A program made the position numbers and the translations under genes. From NCBI RefSeq assembly GCF_021596945.1, contig NZ_CP063779.1, positions 623,501 through 687,500 on the forward strand: 64,000 nt of DNA. Direction: 5' to 3'. Every line of letters begins with the position of its first letter. Positions within the stretch are counted from its first letter, which is position 1. The notes beneath the pieces are model-generated. The model saw only the letters and a list, made by a program, of their open reading frames with translations. It was not told the DNA's origin and did not search any database. Positions 28,323-37,900 of the stretch are shown here, one piece after another. The DNA comes from Mongoliitalea daihaiensis (GTDB lineage Bacteria > Bacteroidota > Bacteroidia > Cytophagales > Cyclobacteriaceae).

Positions 28323-28376
28323 CGACATCCGATTGGTAAGTTTTTTACCCCTCACCAATCCTAGCCTAGGGCAAAC

Positions 28377-29045
28377 ATGGAAAATATAGAAAGCAATAAA
28401 CACGCCGTGACCTTGAAGGAATACGGCAAAAACATCCAGCGACTGGCTATTCATATAGCCGGTATTGAGAATAGAGAAAAACGAACGGCAAGTATCTATA
28501 CCTTGGTGGAAATCGTCAAGCAACTCAATCCTCACATGCGCAGCGAGTCCGATCAAAAAATTTGGGATGACATCCACATTATGTCTGGATTTACCTTAGA
28601 TGTAGATGGCCCATTCCCATCCCCAGAGGAAGATTTACTCACCCGCAAACCACAGTCCGTGGGGTATCCCAAAGGAGAGGTGAAATTCAAACACTATGGC
28701 AGAAACATCGAAAAACTCATCGAAAAAGCCATAGAGATAGAAGATAATGAGGAACAGGAAACTGCCATCATTTACATCGGTCAATTGATGCGCTCATTCC
28801 ATTCTACATGGAATCGTGATAATTTTGACGATGGCATCATTTTAGATGATATTAAAACCTTGTCCAAAGGAAAACTTCATATCGATTTAGAAAAAGTCAA
28901 AGAAATGGGACTTTTCGAAACCAACACACGAAGAGATTTCAAACTACCTTCCGACATGGAGAAAGAGAAATCCAATGGAGATCGTAGAAAGAATTTTGGG
29001 AAAGATAGAAGGAGAAACGGCGGTCACGCAAAAAAACGCAGGTAA
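28377..29045 (+). CDS. DUF4290 protein
   Basis: A 222-residue protein of the Bacteroidota-specific DUF4290 family: helical, with two similar halves containing LKEYGKNIQRLAIHI and FKHYGRNIEKLIEKAI. The C-terminus is a basic tail (KSNGDRRKNFGKDRRR...KKRR) that could bind nucleic acid. It abuts murA with no gap. The function is unknown. Confidence 0.88.
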   Translation: MENIESNKHAVTLKEYGKNIQRLAIHIAGIENREKRTASIYTLVEIVKQLNPHMRSESDQKIWDDIHIMSGFTLDVDGPFPSPEEDLLTRKPQSVGYPKGEVKFKHYGRNIEKLIEKAIEIEDNEEQETAIIYIGQLMRSFHSTWNRDNFDDGIILDDIKTLSKGKLHIDLEKVKEMGLFETNTRRDFKLPSDMEKEKSNGDRRKNFGKDRRRNGGHAKKRR

Positions 29046-30350
29046 ATGTCATCATTCAAAGTGAAAGGCGGTGTACGCCTCAAAGGGGAAATAGTCCCTC
29101 AAGGAGCCAAAAATGAGGCGCTCCAAATTTTATGTGCAGTACTACTCACCCCAGAAAAAGTTACCATACATAAAATCCCCAATATCCGCGATGTCAACAA
29201 ATTGATTGAACTCTTGGGTGACATGGGTGTAAAGGTGGAGCAACTGGGTCCAGAATCTTATTCCTTTCAGGCGGACAATGTCAATACTAGCTATCTGGAT
29301 ACCGATGAATTTTTAACTAAAGCATCTGCATTAAGAGGTTCCGTGATGATCCTAGGTCCTTTATTGGCAAGATTTGGTCATGGAAGACTTTCCAAACCAG
29401 GTGGTGACAAAATCGGAAGAAGGAGAATGGACACCCATTTTTATGGCTTCCAAAAGCTCGGTGCTGAATTCCATTACGACAGCAAAAAAGAGATTTATTA
29501 CATCGACGGGAAAAATCTGAAGGGTGCATATATGTTGCTTGATGAGGCATCCGTCACAGGTACAGCGAATATTGTAATGGCCGCTGTCATGGCAGAGGGT
29601 AAAACAACCATCTACAATGCCGCTTGTGAACCCTATTTGCAGCAATTGTGTGATATGCTCAACCGAATGGGGGCTAAAATTACTGGCATCGGTTCAAACT
29701 TGCTATACATTGAAGGTGTCAAGCAATTGAAAGGTACAGAACATACCATGTTGCCAGATATGATCGAAATTGGATCATTCATAGGTATGGCTGCTATGAC
29801 CCAGTCTGAAATCACGATCAAAGATGCGCATATACATCGATTAGGTATTATTCCCGACACCTTCAAACGTATGGGCATCAAAATGGAATTTAGAGGTGAT
29901 GACATTTTTATCCCAGCTCAGAAACACTACGAAATTGAGACATTTATCGATGGCTCTATTTTGACAGTGGCTGATGCCATTTGGCCTGGTTTTACGCCTG
30001 ACCTTTTGAGTATTGTGTTGGTGACTGCCACACAAGCTAAAGGAACAGTTTTAGTGCATCAGAAAATGTTTGAAAGCCGTCTCTTCTTTGTCGATAAGTT
30101 GATTGATATGGGAGCTCAAATCATCCTCTGTGACCCACATCGCGCCACCGTTATCGGATTGGATAGAAAGTATCCGCTAAGAGGTATTCGTATGACTTCA
30201 CCTGATATCAGAGCTGGGGTGTCTCTATTAATTGCAGCCATGTCTGCTGAAGGCACATCCATCATCGACAATATCGAACAAATCGACCGAGGCTACCAAT
30301 ATATTGACCAACGTCTCAATGCACTTGGAGCAGATATCCAACGAGTGTAA
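29046..30350 (+). CDS. murA: UDP-N-acetylglucosamine 1-carboxyvinyltransferase
   Basis: First committed enzyme of peptidoglycan synthesis, transferring enolpyruvate to UDP-GlcNAc. It has 434 residues, full length, with K22-N23 at the active site. At the position of the fosfomycin-reactive Cys the sequence reads PGGDKIGRRRMD, i.e. Asp121, as in naturally fosfomycin-insensitive MurA enzymes. It starts one base after the DUF4290 stop, so the two are probably translated from one message. Confidence 0.95.
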   Translation: MSSFKVKGGVRLKGEIVPQGAKNEALQILCAVLLTPEKVTIHKIPNIRDVNKLIELLGDMGVKVEQLGPESYSFQADNVNTSYLDTDEFLTKASALRGSVMILGPLLARFGHGRLSKPGGDKIGRRRMDTHFYGFQKLGAEFHYDSKKEIYYIDGKNLKGAYMLLDEASVTGTANIVMAAVMAEGKTTIYNAACEPYLQQLCDMLNRMGAKITGIGSNLLYIEGVKQLKGTEHTMLPDMIEIGSFIGMAAMTQSEITIKDAHIHRLGIIPDTFKRMGIKMEFRGDDIFIPAQKHYEIETFIDGSILTVADAIWPGFTPDLLSIVLVTATQAKGTVLVHQKMFESRLFFVDKLIDMGAQIILCDPHRATVIGLDRKYPLRGIRMTSPDIRAGVSLLIAAMSAEGTSIIDNIEQIDRGYQYIDQRLNALGADIQRV

Positions 30351-30354
30351 GCTA

Positions 30355-30386
30355 AGGCCCTTTTCATCATTGGAAAGGGCTTTTTA
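30355..30386 (+). terminator. Intrinsic terminator after murA
   Basis: A stem GCCCTTT / AAAGGGC with a 10-base loop is followed by TTTTT, beginning 7 bases after the murA stop. It separates murA from the repeat array. Confidence 0.85.
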
Positions 30387-30404
30387 ATTTAAACGTTTAT
30401 CTCA

Positions 30405-32675
30405 GGTTTTTTTTGAAGAAAGGAAAACCATTCAAAAGTTAAGGTTCATTAAAGAAGACCTTCATTCCCTTAATTCCTTAATGGTAAAAATAAAGTGGAA
30501 TCTTCTTGAAGGAAGGAAAAACCATTCAGAAGTTAAGGTTCAGTAAGAAAACCCTTCATTCCCTTAATTCCTTAATGGTAAAAATAAAGCGAAATCTTTT
30601 TGAAGAAGGAAAACCATTCAAAAGTTAAGGTTCATTAAGAAAAACCTTCATTCCCTTAATCCCATAATGGTAAAAATAAAGCGGAATCTTCTTGAAGAAG
30701 GAAAACCATTCAGAAGTTAAGGTTCAGTAAGAAAACCCTTCATTCTCTTAATTCCTTAATGGTGAAAATAAAGCGGAATCTTCTTGAAGGAAGGAAAAAC
30801 CATTCAGAAGTTAAGGTTCATTAAAGAAGACCTTCATTCCCTTAATTCCTTAATGGTAAAAATAAAGTGGAATCTTCTTGAAGAAGAAAAACCATTCAGA
30901 AGTTAAGGTTCATTAAGAAAAACCTTCATTCCATTAATTCCTTAATGGTGAAAATAAAGCAGAATCTTCTTGAAGAAGGAAAACCATTCAGAAGTTAAGG
31001 TTCAGTAAGAAAACCCTTCATTCCCTTAATCCCTTAATGGTAAAAATAAAGCGGAATCTTCTTGAAGAAGGAAAACCATTCAAAAGTTAAGGTTCAGTAA
31101 GAAAAACCTTCATTCCCTTAATTCCTTAATGGTGAAAATAAAGCAGAATCTTCTTGAAGAAGGAAAACCATTCAGAAGTTAAGGTTCAGTAAGAAAAACC
31201 TTCATTCCCTTAATTCCTTAATGGTAAAAATAAAGCGGAATCTTCTTGAAGAAGGAAAAAACCATTCAGAAGTTAATGTTCAGTAAGAAAACCCTTCATT
31301 CCCTTAATTCCTTAATGGTAAAAATAAAGCGGAATCTTCTTGAAGAAGGAAAACCATTCAGAAGTTAATGTTCATTAAAGAAGACCTTCATTCCCTTAAT
31401 TCCTTAATGGTGAAAATTAAGCGGAATCTTCTTGAAGAAGGAAAAAACCATTCAAAAGTTAAGCTTCATTAAGAAAACCCTTCATTCCCTTAATTCCTTA
31501 ATGGTAAAAATAAAGCGGAATCTTTTTGAAGAAGGAAAACCATTCAGAAGTTAAGGTTCATTAAAGAAGACCTTCATTCCATTAATTCCTTAATGGTGAA
31601 AATTAAGCGGAATCTTCTTGAAGAAGAAAAACCATTCAGAAGTTAAGGTTCATTAAGAAAACCCTTCATTCCCTTAATTCCTTAATGGTGAAAATAAAGC
31701 GGAATCTTTTTGAAGGAAGGAAAAACCATTCAGAAGTTAAGGTTCATTAAAGAAGACCTTCACTCCCTTAATTCCTTAATGGTAAAAATAAAGCGGAATC
31801 TTCTTGAAGAAGGAAAACCATTCAGAAGTTAAGGTTCATTAAGAAAACCCTTCATTCTCTTAATTCCTTAATGGTAAAAATAAAGCGGAATCTTTTTGAA
31901 GAAGGAAAACCATTCAGAAGTTAAGGTTCATTAAAGAAGACCTTCATTCCATTAATTCCTTAATGGTGAAAATTAAGCGGAATCTTCTTGAAGAAGAAAA
32001 ACCATTCAGAAGTTAAGGTTCATTAAGAAAACCCTTCATTCCCTTAATTCCTTAATGGTGAAAATAAAGCGGAATCTTTTTGAAGGAAGGAAAAACCATT
32101 CAGAAGTTAAGGTTCATTAAAGAAGACCTTCACTCCCTTAATTCCTTAATGGTAAAAATAAAGCGGAATCTTCTTGAAGAAGGAAAACCATTCAGAAGTT
32201 AAGGTTCATTAAGAAAACCCTTCATTCTCTTAATTCCTTAATGGTAAAAATAAAGCGAAATCTTTTTGAAGAAGGAAAACCATTCAAAAGTTAAGGTTCA
32301 TTAAAGAAGACCTTCACTCCCTTAATTCCTTAATGGTAAAAATAAAGCGGAATCTTCTTGAAGAAGGAAAACCATTCAGAAGTTAAGGTTCATTAAGAAA
32401 ACCCTTCATTCTCTTAATTCCTTAATGGTAAAAATAAAGCGAAATCTTTTTGAAGAAGGAAAACCATTCAAAAGTTAAGGTTTATTAAGAAAACCCTTCA
32501 TTCTCTTAATTCCTTAATGGTAAAAATAAAGCGAAATCTTTTTGAAGAAGGAAAACCATTCAAAAGTTAAGGTTCATTAAGAAAACCCTTCATTCTCTTA
32601 ATTCCTTAATGGTAAAAATAAAGCGAAATCTTTTTGAAGAAGGAAAACCATTCAAAAGTTAAGGTTCATTAAGGT
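30405..32675. repeat. Satellite-like array: about 25 tandem units of 92 or 94 bp
   Basis: The word ACCATTCA recurs 25 times from 30427 to 32647 at intervals of 92 or 94 bases only. Each unit contains: an odd palindrome CTTCTTGAAGAAG; the arm CCATTCAGAAGTTAAGG, which is an imperfect inverted repeat (14 of 17) of the later CCTTAATTCCTTAATGG; and a linker TAAAAATAAAGCGGAAT. Units differ at few positions. A 370-bp block of four units (31539-31908) recurs nearly identically at 31909-32278. Every frame has stops in each unit and there is no coding ORF. It is not a CRISPR array because there are no unique spacers. Confidence 0.95.
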
Positions 32676-32774
32676 CCTATCTATTAAATTATGGGATGAG
32701 ATACTACACTCTTAATTTGCAGACTCGAGTGCAATTATATATCTTTTATAAGATTCTGATTACATTTATATTCT

Positions 32775-33428
32775 ATGAACACTTTTGATAATCAGCCAAC
32801 ATCCCATTTTGCCGCCCCTTGGAAATTAAAAGGCGAAGGGTTTATTCTGGTATACCGCTTCACCAAAAACTTCGTGTATGAATCAGGCTTTCTTAGGGAA
32901 GATCAATTAGGTAATTTCAAGGAAGGTTTCGGGTACGTTATGTTAGTTAATTATGAAGAATCTCCGGTAGGGCCATATAGAGAATTGCTGTTTATCCCCG
33001 GTAAATTTGGCCCAGAAAACAAGCAGAGTATCACCAAAATCTACGTAGACAGCGATGCAAGTACAGAAAACGGGCGCTTCAATTGGGGAATTCCCAAGGA
33101 AACCGTTCCATTTATTTGGAACAAAGAAAGTAATGTGACCACTGTTGGAGTAGGAAGTGAAGAAAACCCTATTTGGTTCAGCAAAATCAGGACTGGTTCA
33201 ATTCCCCTTCCAGTCTCTACCAAAATTTTGCCCATTCATCTCTTGCAACATCTAAATGACCAAAAATACCTCACCAAGCCTGAAGGAAAAGGGTGGGGAA
33301 AGCTAGCTAAACTAGAGAAAGTTCATATTGATCCACTTGGATTCCCTGACATCAGCCAACTAAAACCATTGATGTGTGTACATGTGAACCCTTTTTGGAT
33401 GTCATTCCCTCTACCAAAGCTTGTATGA
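32775..33428 (+). CDS. Acetoacetate-decarboxylase-like protein
   Basis: A 217-residue protein with the fold and landmarks of the ADC superfamily: SPVGPYRELLFIPGKF, ITKIYVDSDAS and GRFNWGIPKE. The Lys in the GIPKE segment is the position expected of the Schiff-base or equivalent residue; activity on acetoacetate is not assured because many homologues act on other keto acids. It overlaps the SDR gene (ATGA), so the two probably act together. Confidence 0.75.
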   Translation: MNTFDNQPTSHFAAPWKLKGEGFILVYRFTKNFVYESGFLREDQLGNFKEGFGYVMLVNYEESPVGPYRELLFIPGKFGPENKQSITKIYVDSDASTENGRFNWGIPKETVPFIWNKESNVTTVGVGSEENPIWFSKIRTGSIPLPVSTKILPIHLLQHLNDQKYLTKPEGKGWGKLAKLEKVHIDPLGFPDISQLKPLMCVHVNPFWMSFPLPKLV

Positions 33429-34216
33429 AGATCATTAATAAAAAAATCTTGATTACAGGCGCTGCCTCAGGCATAGGAAAATCCCTTGTTAAGGTATTAT
33501 ACAAAGAAAATAAGGTCTTAGCGGTAGATAAAGACAACATCGCATTACAAAGATTAAAAGAAGAGTTTGTAACCATCTCTTGTGTACCCATCAATCTATT
33601 AGAAGAAGGAGCGGTTTTTAATTCAGTTGACTTAGCAGAACAATGGTTGGGGGGAATTGACCTTTGCTTTGCCAATGCAGGACTTGGGTATTACGATTCA
33701 TGGCAACAGATTCTACCGCAGCAGGCCAAGGAGATTTTCACTTTAAATGTTCTGATTCCCATGGAATATGCACATTTATTGAAAAGAAAATATCCTGAAC
33801 AAACACCCCGATTAATTATCACAGCCTCTGCTATTGCTTTTTGGGCAATTCCAGGGTATAGTTATTACAGCGCAAGCAAGGCTGCAATCAGGCAATTTGC
33901 AAAAGGTATTTGGACGGAACAAGATGGGAAATGGTTGACTCTTGTACACCCTGTAGCTACTAAAACGTCTTTTTTTGAAAAGGCAGGAAATGGAGTTCCC
34001 ATGGCTTGGCCGGTACAAACAGCGGACGAGGTGGCAAAAGCAATCATTCAAGGCGTTGAAGCAGAGAAAAAAGAAATATTCCCTTCCAAGTTATTTTGGC
34101 TTTCCTTACAGCTCAACAAACTATTCCTCTTCATTAAACCTATCTACCAGAGCATAGAACTATCTAAACTTAAATTATACCAACGAAAATCTTCAACTCT
34201 TTCCAAAACCAATTAA
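33425..34216 (+). CDS. Short-chain dehydrogenase/reductase
   Basis: A 263-residue SDR from ATG 33425, chosen because it overlaps the upstream stop as ATGA and gives MKIINKKILITGAASGIGKSL. Motifs are the nucleotide-binding TGAASGIG, NAGLGY, the catalytic Ser in ITASAIAFW and YSYYSASKAA (YxxxK). The C-terminal helices are hydrophobic (LFWLSLQLNKLFLFIKPIY), suggesting membrane association. The substrate is unknown. Confidence 0.88.
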   Translation: MKIINKKILITGAASGIGKSLVKVLYKENKVLAVDKDNIALQRLKEEFVTISCVPINLLEEGAVFNSVDLAEQWLGGIDLCFANAGLGYYDSWQQILPQQAKEIFTLNVLIPMEYAHLLKRKYPEQTPRLIITASAIAFWAIPGYSYYSASKAAIRQFAKGIWTEQDGKWLTLVHPVATKTSFFEKAGNGVPMAWPVQTADEVAKAIIQGVEAEKKEIFPSKLFWLSLQLNKLFLFIKPIYQSIELSKLKLYQRKSSTLSKTN

Positions 34217-34292
34217 AAACACCTTCTTCCCTCAGTAACAAATGAGTTGTAAGCTTGTATCGAGCATTGTATTTTACTTTAAAAACCATCTT

Positions 34293-34931
34293 ATGAGAAA
34301 CTTACTTATTTTAATCTCGCTGTTAATAGTGGCCAGCTGCCAATCCCCCAAAGAAGAACTTTCGCTACCCATGAAAGTAGCTGAGGCCTATGGATTTGAT
34401 AAGTTTGACAAAGTGTCTTCATTAGGCTACACGTGGAATGTACAAGTTGGAGATGAAGTGCGCACCCGACGCTGGGATTGGGACGTAGTCGGGCGAATGG
34501 TTACTTATACCACTGCTGACACAAGCTATACTTACAGTTTGGACCTGCCAAAAGACGAACTACCACCTGCTGACGCTGGATTTATCAATGACAAATATTG
34601 GTTACTCTATCCTTTTCAATTAGCTTGGGATACGGGTTATACCCATGAAATTGAAGAAAACATACATTCACCTATTGTAGGGATTGAAAGAACAAAATTG
34701 ACAATAGTCTACAACAATGAAGATGGTTATACTCCAGGAGATGCCTATGACTTGTATCTAGACGATCAATATATGATTAAAGAATGGACCTTTCGGAAAG
34801 GAAATGGAAGTGAAGGAAGAACATTCACCTGGGAAACTGAAAAAGACTTCAACGGGATCAAAATTACCACTGAACACCGCAATGCAGAAGGCCAGCTTTT
34901 TATTTGGTTTTCGGATATTGAGGTAAATTAA
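34293..34931 (+). CDS. Hypothetical lipoprotein
   Basis: 212 residues from ATG 34293, which gives MRNLLILISLLIVASC with a lipobox Cys16; an upstream in-frame ATG at 34242 would bury the signal. The rest is a beta-rich periplasmic or outer-membrane domain with many Trp and Tyr residues (YTWNVQVGDEVRTRRWDWD). It is not recognised. It ends at a bidirectional terminator. Confidence 0.7.
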   Translation: MRNLLILISLLIVASCQSPKEELSLPMKVAEAYGFDKFDKVSSLGYTWNVQVGDEVRTRRWDWDVVGRMVTYTTADTSYTYSLDLPKDELPPADAGFINDKYWLLYPFQLAWDTGYTHEIEENIHSPIVGIERTKLTIVYNNEDGYTPGDAYDLYLDDQYMIKEWTFRKGNGSEGRTFTWETEKDFNGIKITTEHRNAEGQLFIWFSDIEVN

Positions 34932-34937
34932 AAAAAC

Positions 34938-34974
34938 AAAAAGCCTTCTTCAAATCAATTGAAGAAGGCTTTTT
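34938..34974. terminator. Bidirectional intrinsic terminator
   Basis: A perfect 16-bp stem AAAAAGCCTTCTTCAA / TTGAAGAAGGCTTTTT with a 5-base loop lies between the convergent lipoprotein and glycosyltransferase-fusion genes, with T-tracts on both strands. Confidence 0.92.
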
Positions 34975-34977
34975 ATA

Positions 34978-37900
34978 TCAATTATAAGTTGGTTTCATTA
35001 AGATCGGTCGGGATGCTGTAATTACGTTACCTAGGGTATCAGTAGCATAAACGTAGATTCGAGACGCTTGAGAAGGTGTCAACAATTCAACAAATTGATT
35101 ATCCACTTTTGAATTAATTACAGGTTTAAAACGCTTCCATTTTTTATCGTAAATCTCCCATTCATACTCGAGTTTACCTTCATATTCATTGACAATTTGA
35201 GCAGAAAACCATTGTGTTGAACCTGGTTGTAAATCAACCCAAGGTGCAACAATTACAATCTCTGGGAAATTGATTGATCCTTCCAGAAAATCTGCATTCC
35301 AAGCCTCTTTTAGTGCATAATAAGTTGGTTTAAGCCTGCCCTTGTGATCAGTCAATCCAAACCAAGTAGCAGAACCCTCATAGCGATCTTTCCAGCTAAA
35401 TGCCATTCCTCCAAGATTAAGCCCTCTGTTTTTTTCAATGTAGTCAGTCCACTGATTTTTATACCAAGCAGCTTTATTGACAGAAGTACGCTCAAGTAAT
35501 AATGAATCACTTCTATAATCTCCATACTCTTTATTCCAATAACCGATAGGGCCAAATTCAGTTACGACATATGGAATATCCGAAAACCTACTTTCAAAAA
35601 TATTACTTAACTCGCTAATGTTTTCTTCATAATACGAATTCACACCTATCACATCGATATTTGGAGCAAAGGCTCTGTATTGGTAAATAGCTGCTAACAG
35701 TCGTTCATTATCATGTTCCTCCGAAGAAAAAACAGGTCTATCAGGGTCAATTTTTTTAATTTCAATGGCTAACTCATTCAAAAATTCAAAGTAGCTTTTC
35801 CTAACCATACTCAGGTAAGGTTCGGCATTGTGCTTTTTCAATAAGCCCCATGTTTCATTTCCAATATTCCATGCAATAATACTTTTGTCATCTTTTAACT
35901 TTCGGACTGTTTTGAGGACTTTTTTCTGATAGTGCCGAAGACTTTTATGATCCTTCAAGTAGTCAATTTTTGGATCAAACCAAAAACCATACATGACCTT
36001 AAGGTCTTGATTCTTTGCTGCTCTCAAAATATTTCTATCAAAAATACCAGGCTCATATCTTCTCACGGTATTCGCACCCATTTCTTTAATTTGATGAAAA
36101 TCGATGGCTAATTGTTTGGAAGACAAAGGATGAAAACCTTCTTCCCAATCATGACCTGGGTTATAACAAACACCATGAATAAAGAAAGGCTCACCATCCA
36201 CCAATAATTGATGATTTCCTTTCTCGGAATGAAGCATATTAGGCTTATGTTGGTTATTTCCCTTCTGTGTCAAGTAATTCGTGTAACTACATACATCAAA
36301 GGGCTTATAGGATAAATTGATATCATTCAAATCAAAAGTCCAGTCAATAAACTCTGCATTGGCATCAGGTCTCCAACCTGTAATCCAGTTTCTATCCCAA
36401 TCACTAAAAAAATGTACGACAGCTTTGATCTCACGATGTTTTTTCCCTATTACAGATAATGACTCTTTGACCCATTGCTTGCCATCAAAGTCGTAAGAAG
36501 TAGATCCAAATTCTGCTAACATTACGGGTAGTTCCAATCCTTTTTCTTGAATCTGTTCTTTGAATGGAGCATAAATTTCCTCAAAAATTTTGACTTGCTG
36601 ATTTTCAGATGCTAATCCATAGTTTAATGCAGTCAGTCCTATCCAATCAACATATTGGGTTTGCAAACTATCATTTCCATATGGGAAATACGATTCAAAA
36701 CCCTCCGTAGACCAAGGGCTCCAAATCCAGGAAACATTTTGAGCACCCGCATTTTCAAATCTAAAATGTACATACTTCCATGCATCAATAAATTCTTCTG
36801 CTGTATTTCCTCCAGCTTCTGACCAAGGATACATTGGGTTTTCCATTTCATGGGCGAACCTTAAAAATACTGGGGAGTAAAGGTCTCTAATGGCTTCTGC
36901 CGTTTGGTCAATATATTCGTCAAAGTAACCATTGAGGATATATTCAAACACTTTTTGATTATTTTGTATATCCTCTATATGCTCATATTGGCTAAATCTA
37001 TTTGTCCAAGGCTCCCAAGTAATCATGGGAATTGCACCATGGTCAATTATCTGCTCCCATTTGTCGATAGGCAAGGGCTCATCTCCCCACGATAAATAGG
37101 AGGACAGAATATTCCATTGCACTTGGCTTGCTGACTCCAGGTTACTAATGAGTGTGATATCTTTGGTAAAATCGAAATGAGGATCATACAAACCTGTATA
37201 AAAACCACCTAAGCGTTTTTCTAAGGGAGTTTTTAATCGAGGGTTCAAATAATCTTCAGATCCACCAATAAAGGAAGTAACTAAAAATATCCCCCCAAAC
37301 AAAAAAGAAACAATTAAAAGTATATTGAATGAAATCCTGCTGATTTTTACATAAGAGTAATCAATGTAAGACTTTATCCAGCTGTTTTTAACCCCTCTCC
37401 AAACCTTTTGAAGCTTGGTCACAAAAACTGTTTGGCCTGCGATGAAGGCCATAAAAAAGATAAATGCATTGATTCCTGCAAAAAAGGCCATAAACATGCT
37501 ATAGGGCTGCCAATCTTTTGACAATCCATAAACAATGGCCAATAAAGAAACCCCCGCAATTATCAAATTTGGTAAACCTAGCGCAAACTCACCTTTGGTG
37601 GAATGCTGCTTCGGCGTAGGTAAGTAGGGTACTTTTTTATTGATAAGGGTATAGAAAAAACCCAAACTAAATACCCACCAAGTTCCAACTTTTAATACCC
37701 CACCAAAAAAGTGTAATCCTTTTTCTTTCTTTTCATGCATCCATGATTGTGAATAGGCTCTATAAGCCAAAGACATTAGGATAAAAGGTGTGAAATAAGC
37801 AAAGAAAATCTTTGGCTCTAAAATCCATGGATACTCACCTGTAACTAGCGAAAAAATGGGTATCAGGATATCAATTACAGTTATCAAACCAAGTAAATAA

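Noticed and set aside
30405-32675. Possible CRISPR array
   Set aside because: The whole 92/94-base unit is repeated; there are no unique spacers between short repeats, and no cas genes are present.
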